Positions 54,659 to 63,414 of a stretch of 64,000 nucleotides of DNA are shown here, in pieces. The notes beneath the pieces were generated by a model, which was not told where the DNA came from, made no database searches, and was given only the letters and a program-made list of their open reading frames with translations. The stretch comes from an uncultured bacterium (GTDB taxonomy: Bacteria; Bacillota; Clostridia; Oscillospirales; Ruminococcaceae). Location of the stretch: positions 1-64,000 of the forward strand of contig CAKXHL010000010.1 in NCBI GenBank assembly GCA_934875375.1. The letters run 5' to 3'. A program made the translations under genes and the position numbers. Each line of letters opens with the position of its first letter. The stretch's first letter is position 1.

Positions 54659-55186
54659 TTATTGCTGTAGCGGCATTCCGTTGCCGTCTACATTAATGCT
54701 GCCCGTCAAAAGCATAATGCCTTCGATAAAGCCCCAGATACCGGAAGCAAAGCTTAAAATACCACAGGACAGCAAGGTTAAACAAAGCTGAATTACGGCT
54801 TTGGTGGTGTATCCCAGATAGAAATTATGCACGCCAAAGGCGCCGAGAAAAATACCCAGCAGTCCGGCGGCCATTTTGGATTTTAGCGGGGTGCCGACCG
54901 GGGGATAAACCGGCGGCTGATAGCCTTGGCCAGGCGCCTGATAGCCGGGATCCGCTCCCGAATACGCCTGGTTTTGACAGGACTGCTGTGAGGGATCCTG
55001 ATAATAGGTCTGCTGTGCCTGTTCCGGTGCAAACTGGCAGCCGCAGTGGGAACAGAATACCGCACCAGGCTGGCATTCGGCACCGCAGTTGGCGCAATAA
55101 GTACTGCCGGAACCGGAGGATACGCCGCAGGACGGGCAGACCGGTGCATCGGAATTCATTTCAGCGCCGCAATGTCTACAATACAT
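54659..55186 (-). CDS. TM2-domain protein with two N-terminal zinc ribbons
   Basis: 175 residues. Two CxxC-CxxC zinc ribbons (CRHCGAEMNSDAPVCPSCG and CANCGAECQPGAVFCSHCG), a Gln/Tyr/Pro-rich linker, then a TM2 domain with two membrane helices (LLGIFLGAFGVHNFYLGY). TM2 proteins have no firmly known function. I use the ATG at 55186, 8 nt after AAGGAG; a GTG at 55195 touches that site. rnpB follows at once, so the rnpB promoter must lie within this gene or the two are co-transcribed. Confidence 0.9.
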   Translation of the reverse strand: MYCRHCGAEMNSDAPVCPSCGVSSGSGSTYCANCGAECQPGAVFCSHCGCQFAPEQAQQTYYQDPSQQSCQNQAYSGADPGYQAPGQGYQPPVYPPVGTPLKSKMAAGLLGIFLGAFGVHNFYLGYTTKAVIQLCLTLLSCGILSFASGIWGFIEGIMLLTGSINVDGNGMPLQQ

Positions 55187-55409
55187 ATGGAACACTCCTT
55201 TAAAAGGTTTCTAATACAAAAACGAAGAAATCAGGCAAAAACCTACATTTCTTACTCAGAATAACATATTTTTAGGGGGTTGGCTAGCCGTTTTCCGAAA
55301 AAATTATCTTTTTATACAGTGGAAACGACAGGAAAACCAGCAAATATACACCATATATTAACCCCCTGCCATTTTTTGCATGAAATAGGAAAAATCCTGC
55401 AAAAAAATC

Positions 55410-55437
55410 TTGCAAACGAAATTGTTTTCGGTATAAT
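55410..55437 (+). promoter_or_regulatory. Promoter of gdhA
   Basis: TTGCAA and TATAAT with a 16-nt spacer, 63 nt before gdhA. Confidence 0.7.
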
Positions 55438-55500
55438 GGATACATGAATGTTGTTGTGCCTGTGTTCATTACAGCCAATTATGCAAAAGGAGGAAAACGC

Positions 55501-56853
55501 ATGGCTTTGAAGAGCGCTTATATGAAAGAGGTTTATGAAAAGGTCTGCAAACGGGATCAGGGCGAGCTGGAATTTTTGCAGGCGGTGCAGGAGGTTCTGG
55601 AATCGCTGGAACCGGTGATGGAAAAACGGCCGGATATCAAAGAAGCCGGTATTGTAGAGCGGATGGTAGAGCCGGAGCGTTTTTTGCAGTTCCGCGTATC
55701 TTGGGTAGATGATAACGGAAAAGTCCAGGTTAACCGCGGTTACCGCGTGCAGTACAATTCGGCGATCGGTCCCTACAAGGGCGGCTTGCGGCTGCACCCG
55801 TCGGTCAACGCTTCGATCATTAAATTTTTGGGCTTTGAGCAGTGCTTTAAGAACGCTCTGACCGGCCTGCCTATGGGCGGCGGTAAGGGTGGCTCTGATT
55901 TCGATCCCAAAGGAAAGTCTGACGGTGAAATCATGCGGTTCTGCCAGAGCTTTATGACCGAACTGTGCCGTCACATCGGGCCGGATACCGATGTTCCTGC
56001 CGGGGATATCGGCGTGGGCGCACGGGAAATTGGCTTTTTATACGGACAGTATAAAAAGATTAAAAATGAACATACCGGCGTACTGACCGGAAAGGGGCTG
56101 ACCTATGGCGGTTCTCTGGTTCGGAAAGAGGCGACCGGTTATGGCCTTTTGTATTTTACCGAAGAGATGCTCAAAAACATGAAGCAGGATTCGATCAAAG
56201 GCAAAAATGTGGTGATTTCCGGTTCCGGCAACGTGGCGATTTACGCGGCTGAGAAAACCCAGCAGCTGGGCGGAAAGGTGATTGCCATGAGCGATTCCTC
56301 CGGCTATGTTTACGATCCGGCGGGTATCCAGTTGGATGTGGTCAAACAGATCAAAGAGATTCGCCGCGGCAGAATCTCCGAATATGCCAAGGAGGTCTCC
56401 GGTGCGGAATATACGGAGGGCTGCCGGGGAATCTGGTCGATTCCTTGCGATGTCGCACTGCCCTGCGCAACGCAGAATGAACTGGATGGCGAGGCAGCGA
56501 AACAGCTGGTGGAAAACGGTGTGATCGCCGTTGCCGAAGGCGCAAACATGCCCAGCACTCCCGATGCGGTGGAGCTGTTTTTGGCAAAGGGCGTTTTGTT
56601 TGGCCCGGCCAAAGCGGCCAATGCAGGGGGTGTGGCAACCAGCGGCCTGGAGATGAGCCAGAATTCCATGCGTTACGGATGGAGCTTTGAAGAGGTGGAC
56701 AAAAAGCTTCAGGAAATCATGGTGGGCATTTTCAATAATGCGTACCGTGCTTCGAAAGAATTTGGTGCGGACGGAAATCTGGTCGTCGGTGCAAACGCGG
56801 CTGGCTTTTTGAAGATTGCCGATACCATGCTGGCCTATGGCCTGACTTTTTAA
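55501..56853 (+). CDS. gdhA: Glutamate dehydrogenase (NADP-type)
   Basis: 450 residues, reversible amination of 2-oxoglutarate. The substrate-binding GPYKGGLRLHPSVN and PMGGGKGGSDFDPKGK, and the nucleotide-binding VVISGSGNVAIYAAEK, are those of the hexameric small-subunit GDH family I. AAAAGGAGG precedes the ATG at 55501; an in-frame ATG at 55444 has no such site. Single-gene unit; ilvE, another user of glutamate, follows behind its own promoter. Confidence 0.96.
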   Translation: MALKSAYMKEVYEKVCKRDQGELEFLQAVQEVLESLEPVMEKRPDIKEAGIVERMVEPERFLQFRVSWVDDNGKVQVNRGYRVQYNSAIGPYKGGLRLHPSVNASIIKFLGFEQCFKNALTGLPMGGGKGGSDFDPKGKSDGEIMRFCQSFMTELCRHIGPDTDVPAGDIGVGAREIGFLYGQYKKIKNEHTGVLTGKGLTYGGSLVRKEATGYGLLYFTEEMLKNMKQDSIKGKNVVISGSGNVAIYAAEKTQQLGGKVIAMSDSSGYVYDPAGIQLDVVKQIKEIRRGRISEYAKEVSGAEYTEGCRGIWSIPCDVALPCATQNELDGEAAKQLVENGVIAVAEGANMPSTPDAVELFLAKGVLFGPAKAANAGGVATSGLEMSQNSMRYGWSFEEVDKKLQEIMVGIFNNAYRASKEFGADGNLVVGANAAGFLKIADTMLAYGLTF

Positions 56854-57004
56854 AGTTCGTTTGATTTGAAAAAATGCGGCGCGGGTGGGGCGGTTCGGCA
56901 AGGTAAGCCGTATTTTCCTTATCAGCGCCGTTTGTTTTGTCAGGCGGCGGGAGATGTGCACAAAAACGGCTGCCCGAATGTAGCCGTTTTTAGCGGGAAA
57001 ACAC

Positions 57005-57033
57005 TTGTATTCTGCACGTTAAAGTGCTAAAAT
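57005..57033 (+). promoter_or_regulatory. Possible promoter of ilvE
   Basis: TTGTAT and TAAAAT with a 17-nt spacer that contains the dyad GCAC-GTTAAA-GTGC (57014-57027), a possible operator. Confidence 0.45.
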
Positions 57034-57098
57034 GAAACACATATTTAAAAAATTTTCAGGCTGTATAAGAATCAATGGAGAAAAGGTGTGAATCAAAG

Positions 57099-58172
57099 AT
57101 GAGTGAAATCAAGATTGTACGTACCACTACGCCGAAAGAGAAGCCGCAGGACGAAACCAAACTGGGATTCGGCGCTGTTACCACCGATCACATGTTTATT
57201 ATGAACTATACCGAGGGCAAAGGCTGGCATGATCCCCGCATTGTTCCCTATGGCCCGATCGAACTGGATCCTTTTGCCAAATGTCTCCACTATGGCCAGG
57301 AGGTTTTTGAAGGATTGAAAGCCTACCGTGGTGACGAGGGACAGGTTCTGCTGTTCCGCCCAGATGAAAACTTCAAGCGCATCAACCGCTCTAATGACCG
57401 GATGTGCATTCCGCAGCTGGACGAGGCACTTTGCCTGGATGCTTTGCACAAGCTGGTGGAACTGGATAAAGACTGGGTTCCGCATACGCCTGGCACTTCT
57501 TTGTATATCCGCCCGTTTGTCATTGCGACAGAGGCGAAACTGGGCACTGATTCTTCCAAAACTTACCTGTTTTTGATTGTACTGTCTCCCTCCGGTGCCT
57601 ATTATCCTCAGGGCTTTAACCCGGTTAAAATCTATGTGGAAACCAAATATGTCCGGGCGGTCCGCGGCGGTATGGGCGAGGCCAAAACCGGCGGCAACTA
57701 CGCCTGCTCGTTAAAAGGGCAGGAGGTAGCCCACGAGCAGGGTTATTCCCAGGTTTTGTGGCTGGATGGCGTAGAGCGCAAATACATTGAAGAAGTCGGC
57801 GCGATGAACGTGTTCTTTGTGATTGATGACGAGATTGTAACCCCGATGCTGACTGGCAGCATCCTGCCCGGCATTACCCGCAAGTCCTGCATTGAGCTTT
57901 TGAAAAATTGGGGCTATCGGGTCAGCGAACGGCGCCTGTCGGTGGATGAACTGCTGCAGGCCGGAAAGGAAGGACGCTTGAAAGAGGCGTTTGGCAGCGG
58001 CACCGCGGCAGTCATTTCCCCCATTGGGGAGCTGAAGATCGACGAGCATGTTCTGCAGCTGAGCGACGGCAAAATCGGTCCGATTTCTCAAAAGCTGTAC
58101 GATCAGCTGACTGGCATCCAGTGGGGACGCGTCCCCGGTCCGGAAGGATGGAGCGTCAAGGTCTGCGATTAA
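57099..58172 (+). CDS. ilvE: Branched-chain amino acid aminotransferase
   Basis: 357 residues, fold type IV PLP enzyme, last step of Leu, Ile and Val synthesis or first step of breakdown. The PLP lysine lies in GEAKTGGNYA; LHYGQEVFEGLKAYRG, GYSQVLWLDGVE and EVGAMNVFFVIDD are family motifs. Length fits the long branch (BCAT II). The ATG at 57099 follows AAAAGGTG; an in-frame ATG at 57075 lacks a site. Confidence 0.95.
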   Translation: MSEIKIVRTTTPKEKPQDETKLGFGAVTTDHMFIMNYTEGKGWHDPRIVPYGPIELDPFAKCLHYGQEVFEGLKAYRGDEGQVLLFRPDENFKRINRSNDRMCIPQLDEALCLDALHKLVELDKDWVPHTPGTSLYIRPFVIATEAKLGTDSSKTYLFLIVLSPSGAYYPQGFNPVKIYVETKYVRAVRGGMGEAKTGGNYACSLKGQEVAHEQGYSQVLWLDGVERKYIEEVGAMNVFFVIDDEIVTPMLTGSILPGITRKSCIELLKNWGYRVSERRLSVDELLQAGKEGRLKEAFGSGTAAVISPIGELKIDEHVLQLSDGKIGPISQKLYDQLTGIQWGRVPGPEGWSVKVCD

Positions 58173-58213
58173 TCCGCGCTGATCTTCTGTGCGGCCAGAC
58201 AAAAGAGAAGACA

Positions 58214-58246
58214 TAAAAAGGCGGCTGTTTCAGCCGCCTTTTGCAT
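58214..58246 (+). terminator. Terminator after ilvE
   Basis: AAAAGGCGGCTG stem, TTT loop, perfect complement. Confidence 0.92.
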
Positions 58247-58295
58247 AGAAAAAAGCTTGGCCGTCTGGTATACTGAGAGAAAGGGAGGGACAGCT

Positions 58296-59204
58296 TTGAG
58301 CGAATTGATCTTTGAGGTTCCAGCCACATTCGACGGATGCACCGTCAACGATTTTCTCCGCCGGGGGAAAGGTGTTTCCTACCATCTGATTAAAACACTC
58401 AAAAGGCTGGATGGGCCGTGGGGACTGTTTTGCAATGAAAGGCCGGTCCGTACCGTTGATTCGGTGCGGACCGGAGACCGGATCATTCTGCGCTGGCTGG
58501 AAAAAGAGACGGAGACTTCTCCTTTGGCGGCGAAGGTTCCGGTATTGTATGAAGATGCGTCTCTGGTCGTGTTCAATAAACCCTGGAATATGCCTTGTCA
58601 TCCCGTGAAAAGGCATCAGAACGATACGTTGGGCAATGTATTTGCCGCCCAGGGGACAGCGCTTCCATTCCGGCCGGTCAACCGTTTGGATAAGGATACC
58701 ACCGGCATTGTTGTGGTGGCTAAGGATCCTTATACGGCGTCCCGGCTGGCCGGCAATGTGGAAAAGGAATACTTGGCCATTCTCTGTGGCTGCCCGCAAC
58801 AGCGCTTGGGGACCGTAGACGCTCCGATCCGCCGGGTCGATCCCGTGCATATTTTGCGCGAGGTTTCACCGGAGGGGCAGCCTGCTATCACCCACTATGA
58901 GATTGTTGCCGAAGGGGACGGGTATAGCCTGGCAAGGCTTTGGCTGGAGACCGGCCGGACGCACCAGATCCGGGTGCATATGTCCTATTGGGGGTATCCG
59001 CTGGCGGGTGACGTTTGGTACGGCGGGGACTTAAGGATCATCCCCCATCAGGCGCTCCACTGCTTTCGCTGCCGTTTTCTCCATCCCATCAACGGAGAGC
59101 GGGTTGAGTTGACTGCCCCTTTGTATGAATCTTTCAAAAAGGCTTTGGAAAACGCCAAAATAGAGTGGCGTGAATCCGATTTCCCCAAAACGCTTGATGA
59201 TTGA
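58296..59204 (+). CDS. RluA-family pseudouridine synthase
   Basis: 302 residues. S4-like N-terminus, then the catalytic motif RPVNRLDKDTTGIVVVAK with its aspartate, LETGRTHQIRVHM and GYPLAGDVWYGG. Modifies uridine in rRNA or tRNA; which site cannot be told. The start is a TTG at 58296, 6 nt after GGGAGGG; upstream in-frame ATG at 58257 has no site. Confidence 0.92.
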   Translation: MSELIFEVPATFDGCTVNDFLRRGKGVSYHLIKTLKRLDGPWGLFCNERPVRTVDSVRTGDRIILRWLEKETETSPLAAKVPVLYEDASLVVFNKPWNMPCHPVKRHQNDTLGNVFAAQGTALPFRPVNRLDKDTTGIVVVAKDPYTASRLAGNVEKEYLAILCGCPQQRLGTVDAPIRRVDPVHILREVSPEGQPAITHYEIVAEGDGYSLARLWLETGRTHQIRVHMSYWGYPLAGDVWYGGDLRIIPHQALHCFRCRFLHPINGERVELTAPLYESFKKALENAKIEWRESDFPKTLDD

Positions 59205-59251
59205 CAAAATATGGATACAATCCCTCCGGATCGTGTAAATCCCCTTTTTTG

Positions 59252-59515
59252 CTGTTGAGCTGGCAGGAACAGCCTGAAGGCGGAGAGATTTGGGTCAAAA
59301 GGGAAAAATCGCTGCCCCAAACAGATGTCAGCGCGCTGGCGAGGAATCCGGATATCATGCTGTTTGATGAGCCGGACCGTTTACTGTATCCGGAAATAGT
59401 CAAACAATGCTGGAGCGGATGAAAGATCTGGCAAAAGAGGGATAACTATGATGGCGGTGGCCAATGCGATGAATCTTTCAATCGGAAGGTTGCCATGTGC
59501 CGATGGGAAAAAACG
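59252..59515 (+). pseudogene. Remnant of an amino-acid ABC transporter ATPase (GlnQ-like)
   Basis: Three pieces of an ABC ATPase in order: QPEGGEIWV (after Walker A in intact proteins), ALARNPDIMLFDEP (Walker B), and in other frames TMLERMKDLAKEG and TMMAVANAMNLSIG, which match the segments ending in the H-loop (normally MVVTHEM). The Walker A, Q-loop and signature motif are missing and the Walker B region is followed by two frame changes, both near short A or G runs. The gene is dead; no permease or binding protein remains nearby. Confidence 0.8.
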
Positions 59516-59677
59516 CCATTTTTGCATGGAATAAAGCCAAAAACTGCAAATTGCCCGAGACTTGGGTTCATCACAAGAAAAACACATTTGGATTCATATT
59601 GCACAATTTATATAGAGGATTTCAGAAACATATTTGTGGGATTTAACCACAACTTTTTTACATTTTTGTGAATTCGG

Positions 59678-59705
59678 TTGATTAAAAAGTCAGAGTGTGT
59701 ATAAT
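59678..59705 (+). promoter_or_regulatory. Promoter of the M23 peptidase gene
   Basis: TTGATT and TATAAT with a 16-nt spacer, about 50 nt before the start. The 160 bp upstream (59516-59677) holds a dyad TTGTGG-N7-CCACAA and no gene. Confidence 0.6.
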
Positions 59706-59756
59706 GAAGGAAGAATCAAGCGGAGTATCGTGCCGCGAAAGAAAGGAGAGGAATGC

Positions 59757-61535
59757 ATGGAAAGCAGCCAGAATGCCGGTAAAAAGATGACAATGCCCAA
59801 ACAGCATCTGCCGGAAAACCGTTCTTTGCAGGACATGGCGTGGAACGCCGTCTTAAAAAGTTATCGGTTTTGTTATTATACTGGCGTCCAGCTGATTCGT
59901 TATTTCAGACGTTATAAAAAGCGTTTATTCCGTTTTGCTGTCAGTACCCGTCTGGGGTTTCAGCTAAAGATCAAGAAACGCCTGATCCTTGTCGGTCGTA
60001 AATTCCGTTTTGCCATGAATGACGCCATGCGTCCATACCGCCAGGTACAGCGCCTGAAACAGAGTCAGGAAGAACGCCTTGCGCTGGCGGAAGAATTGGG
60101 GCCAAAAGAGGTCCGCAGAGAAAAAAGCCGGATATGGCGAGAGAGCCTGCGGCTTGTGTGCAAAACACTTGGCACGGTTTTTAACTATGTTGCGCCGGTG
60201 GTCAGCTTTATTATATTAGTCAGTCTCATTCACCAAAATACCAATCTTCAGTTTGCGCTGGAGGTGGAGTATAACGATAAGATGATCGGCTATATTGCAA
60301 AAGAATCGGATTTTGACGAATCGGAAAAAATGATGCAGAGCCGTATTGTTTATGAAGAATATCAGCCTCCGCTGGATACGGTCCCCAAATATACGCTGAA
60401 GGTTATCGACAAAGAGGAGCTTTCCACTGTCAACGAAATTGCCGATGAATTGATCGCAGCCTCCGGTAATGAAATAACCGAGGCCAGTGGCCTGTATGTA
60501 GACGGAACCTTTTACGGTGCGGTGGAAAATGCGGCGCCGATCCACGCGTTGCTTGATAGTATGCTGAATCAGTACCGCACCGGAGATGAAAACGAGCGGG
60601 TGGATTTTGTCCAGGATGTCCAGCTTTCCAAGGGCTTGTATTTGTTGAGCAGTTTGGTGGAACCAGAGGAAATGGAAGCAGTTTTGACCTCCGAAGTGGA
60701 GGGGAAAGTAACCTACACGGTTGAGGAGGGCGATGCGCCGACCCTGATTTCGCAGAAAATGGATATTCCTTATTTCCAGCTCAAAGCGCTCAATCCGGGA
60801 ATTGAGGAAAGCCTGTTGGTAGGCCAGGAGGTTCTAGTCTCCAATCAGGTGAATTTTTTGACGGTAAAGCGCACGGTAACAGAGGTTTACGAAGAGGATA
60901 TCCCGTTTGGAACAGAAGAAGTGGTAGATGCCAATTATGCCAAAGGATATCGGGCAGTTCGCAGTTCCGGTGTGCTGGGTAAGCGTTTGATAACTGCTGA
61001 TGTGGTTTATGTCAACGGTCTGGAAACGGATCGTACCGAGATCGATTCGACGGTTCTCAAAGAGCCGGTGGACCAGGTGGTGACGGTGGGTACCGCCGAG
61101 CCGGTTCAGGTTCTCAGCAGCAGTTCCGGAAGCGGATATTCCAGCAGTTCCGGCGGCTTTATCTGGCCGGTTGACGGTGGATATCTTTCCTGCGGAATTA
61201 ACGGCTATTGGGGCCATACGGGTATGGATATTGCAACGAGCCGCGGTACGATAATCCGGGCGGCGGCTTCTGGAACGGTCGTCAAGGCGGTGCGTCAGTA
61301 CTACGCTTATGGCATTCATGTCAAGATCAGCCACGGCAATGGGATTTATACTCTATATGCCCATATGAGCCAGCTGGCGGTGTCTTACGGAGATTATGTC
61401 CAGCAAGGTCAGATCATTGGATATGTGGGTCAGACTGGCAATGCTTATGGGAACCACTGCCATTTTGAAATTATTATCAACGGAAGGTTTATGGATCCGT
61501 CCAAATATATTGGAACCTATTATCCGGGCCGGTAA
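59757..61535 (+). CDS. Membrane-anchored M23 peptidase with LysM and G5 domains
   Basis: 592 residues. A strongly basic cytoplasmic region (1-138), one membrane helix (about 140-160, NYVAPVVSFIILVSLI), an uncharacterised outside region, a LysM-like peptidoglycan-binding domain (about 317-365, VTYTVEEGDAPTLI), a G5 domain (about 370-450) and an M23 peptidase (about 480-590) with HTGMD, LYAHM and HCHFE, so the zinc ligands are intact. It should cut peptidoglycan cross-links outside the cell. AAAGGAGAGG precedes the ATG at 59757. The long basic cytoplasmic part is unusual for M23 proteins. Confidence 0.92.
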   Translation: MESSQNAGKKMTMPKQHLPENRSLQDMAWNAVLKSYRFCYYTGVQLIRYFRRYKKRLFRFAVSTRLGFQLKIKKRLILVGRKFRFAMNDAMRPYRQVQRLKQSQEERLALAEELGPKEVRREKSRIWRESLRLVCKTLGTVFNYVAPVVSFIILVSLIHQNTNLQFALEVEYNDKMIGYIAKESDFDESEKMMQSRIVYEEYQPPLDTVPKYTLKVIDKEELSTVNEIADELIAASGNEITEASGLYVDGTFYGAVENAAPIHALLDSMLNQYRTGDENERVDFVQDVQLSKGLYLLSSLVEPEEMEAVLTSEVEGKVTYTVEEGDAPTLISQKMDIPYFQLKALNPGIEESLLVGQEVLVSNQVNFLTVKRTVTEVYEEDIPFGTEEVVDANYAKGYRAVRSSGVLGKRLITADVVYVNGLETDRTEIDSTVLKEPVDQVVTVGTAEPVQVLSSSSGSGYSSSSGGFIWPVDGGYLSCGINGYWGHTGMDIATSRGTIIRAAASGTVVKAVRQYYAYGIHVKISHGNGIYTLYAHMSQLAVSYGDYVQQGQIIGYVGQTGNAYGNHCHFEIIINGRFMDPSKYIGTYYPGR

Positions 61536-61551
61536 AAGAGTAAAAGTTTTC

Positions 61552-61582
61552 CAGGGCGCCCTATGAAAAGGGCGCCTTTTTG
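61552..61582 (+). terminator. Terminator after the M23 peptidase gene
   Basis: AGGGCGCCC and GGGCGCCT arms with a short A-rich loop, followed by five T. Confidence 0.85.
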
Positions 61583-61993
61583 CGTATCAAGAAATATTTC
61601 CCATTTTAACAATTGGGTAAAAGAGAAAAACAGTGCAAAAACAAATTCAAAGACGTATATCCAAATTTTTGCCGGGAAGGATTTTAAAGGTGAAGTCCGC
61701 CCTGAACCGGACGAAATGGAACAACGGCTCTTTCCCAAATGCCGCAGAGGAAAAAAGTTTTTTTGACAGTTCAAACTGCGGTGCCGGGCGTCCCGGTTTG
61801 TCGATAAAAGTTAAAAAATAGCGAAAAAACACAAAGAAAGGAAGCGGCGGCAGGAAGATGTTTTTCTTGTAAAATTGGGCTTTTATTTTGCAGGTGCCTG
61901 TGCTATAATACTACTGTTAGAGGTATGCCCGCAGGATTTCCTGCGTTTTCCATGGGGGAACAGAGAGAGAAAGATGATAAAGGAGAGACTGAA
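61583..61993 (+). other. Spacer before murA
   Basis: About 410 bp without a supported gene; short frames here have neither good ribosome binding sites nor known features. An extended -10, TGCTATAAT, lies at 61901-61909, about 85 nt before murA, with no clear -35. Confidence 0.55.
61904..61909 (+). promoter_or_regulatory. Extended -10 of the murA promoter
   Basis: TATAAT preceded by TGC (TGnTATAAT). A TG-extended -10 can work without a good -35. Confidence 0.55.
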
Positions 61994-63283
61994 ATGGAGA
62001 AATTTTTCATTGAAGGTCCCAGCCGTTTGGAAGGTGAAGTTGTCATCAGCGGTGCGAAAAATGCGGCGGTGGCAATTATTCCTGCGGTTTTATTGGCAGA
62101 AGAGCCTTGTGTTTTGGAGAATATCCCAAACATCAACGATGTAAATATCTCCCTGCAGATCTTGCAGGAGTTGGGCGCAAAAATTAAAATGCGCAATAAA
62201 ACAACGGTGGAAATCGATGCTACCCATATTATTGCCCCTTCGGTGCCGTTTGATATTGCCCGGAACATGCGCGCTTCTTATTATTTTTTGGGTGCGCTGC
62301 TGGGGCGTTATTCCAAAGGCGCGGTGACAATGCCCGGTGGGTGCAATTTCGGCGGGGTGCGCCCCATTGATCAGCATATTAAGGGATTTGAAGCTTTGGG
62401 AGCGGATGTTTCCATCGATCATGGCATGATCTGCGCCGAAGCCCAGCAGCTGACGGGCAGTCATATTTATTTTGATGGCGTTACCGTTGGCGCAACCATT
62501 AATGTCATGCTGGCCGCTGTCCGCGCACAGGGGCTGACCATTTTGGAAAATGTGGCGAAAGAGCCGCACGTGGTTGACTTGGCCAACTTTTTGAATTCCA
62601 TGGGCGCTGATGTACGCGGCGCCGGTACGGATGTGATTAAAATCCGCGGGGTCGAGCATATGCACGGCGCCACCTATTCGATTATTCCCGATCAGATTGA
62701 AGCGGGAACCTTTATGGTCGCGGCGGCGGCTACCAACGGCGATGTCTTGGTCAAAAATGTGATACCCAAACATTTGGAATCCATTACGGCGAAGCTGGTG
62801 GCGGCGGGCGCGACGGTGGAGGAGTTTGATGATGCGGTTCGCGTTACCCGCAGCGGCCCGTTGAAAAAAATCAATTTGAAGACCCTGCCGCATCCGGGCT
62901 TTCCAACCGATTTGCAGCCCCAGATGGCGGTGATGCTTTCCGTTGCGGAGGGGACAAGCATTATTACCGAAGGCGTGTGGGACAACCGATATAAATATGT
63001 GGATGAATTGCGGCGGATGGGAGCCAAAATTCAGGTGGATGGAAAGGTTGCAGTGGTAGAGGGAGTAGAGAGCCTCACCGGTGCGCCGGTAAAAGCCACC
63101 GATCTGCGGGCTGGTGCGGCGCTGATCATTGCCGGTCTGATTGCCTGCGGCCAGACGGAAGTGGAGGAAATCTACCATATTGAACGGGGTTATGAGTGCG
63201 TTGTGGAAAAATTCCGCGGACTGGGCGCCAGAATGGAAAAGATGGAGGTGCCGGACGCAGACGTGCAGCGGGCGATCGGATAG
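61994..63283 (+). CDS. murA: UDP-N-acetylglucosamine 1-carboxyvinyltransferase
   Basis: 429 residues, first committed step of peptidoglycan synthesis. K22-N23 in SGAKNAAVA bind the substrate; the catalytic and fosfomycin-reactive cysteine is C117 in MPGGCNFGGVRP, so the enzyme should be fosfomycin-sensitive. The last motif, HIERGYECVVEKFRGLGARM, is typical. AAAGGAGAG precedes the ATG at 61994. A WalJ-like gene follows 131 nt downstream. Confidence 0.97.
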   Translation: MEKFFIEGPSRLEGEVVISGAKNAAVAIIPAVLLAEEPCVLENIPNINDVNISLQILQELGAKIKMRNKTTVEIDATHIIAPSVPFDIARNMRASYYFLGALLGRYSKGAVTMPGGCNFGGVRPIDQHIKGFEALGADVSIDHGMICAEAQQLTGSHIYFDGVTVGATINVMLAAVRAQGLTILENVAKEPHVVDLANFLNSMGADVRGAGTDVIKIRGVEHMHGATYSIIPDQIEAGTFMVAAAATNGDVLVKNVIPKHLESITAKLVAAGATVEEFDDAVRVTRSGPLKKINLKTLPHPGFPTDLQPQMAVMLSVAEGTSIITEGVWDNRYKYVDELRRMGAKIQVDGKVAVVEGVESLTGAPVKATDLRAGAALIIAGLIACGQTEVEEIYHIERGYECVVEKFRGLGARMEKMEVPDADVQRAIG

Positions 63284-63414
63284 ATTGAAACGGTTTCGGC
63301 TTTGGCCTATGGCCCGAGCCGATTTCTTTTAGAAAACGAAAAAACGGGTTATTTTTCTTCGCCTTGGAGCGGCGACTTGATGGTAGCGGGACTTGGACAG
63401 AAAGGATTGGCGCA

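Noticed and set aside
62090..63178. 362-codon frame on the minus strand
   Set aside because: Antisense to murA, which is complete and conserved.
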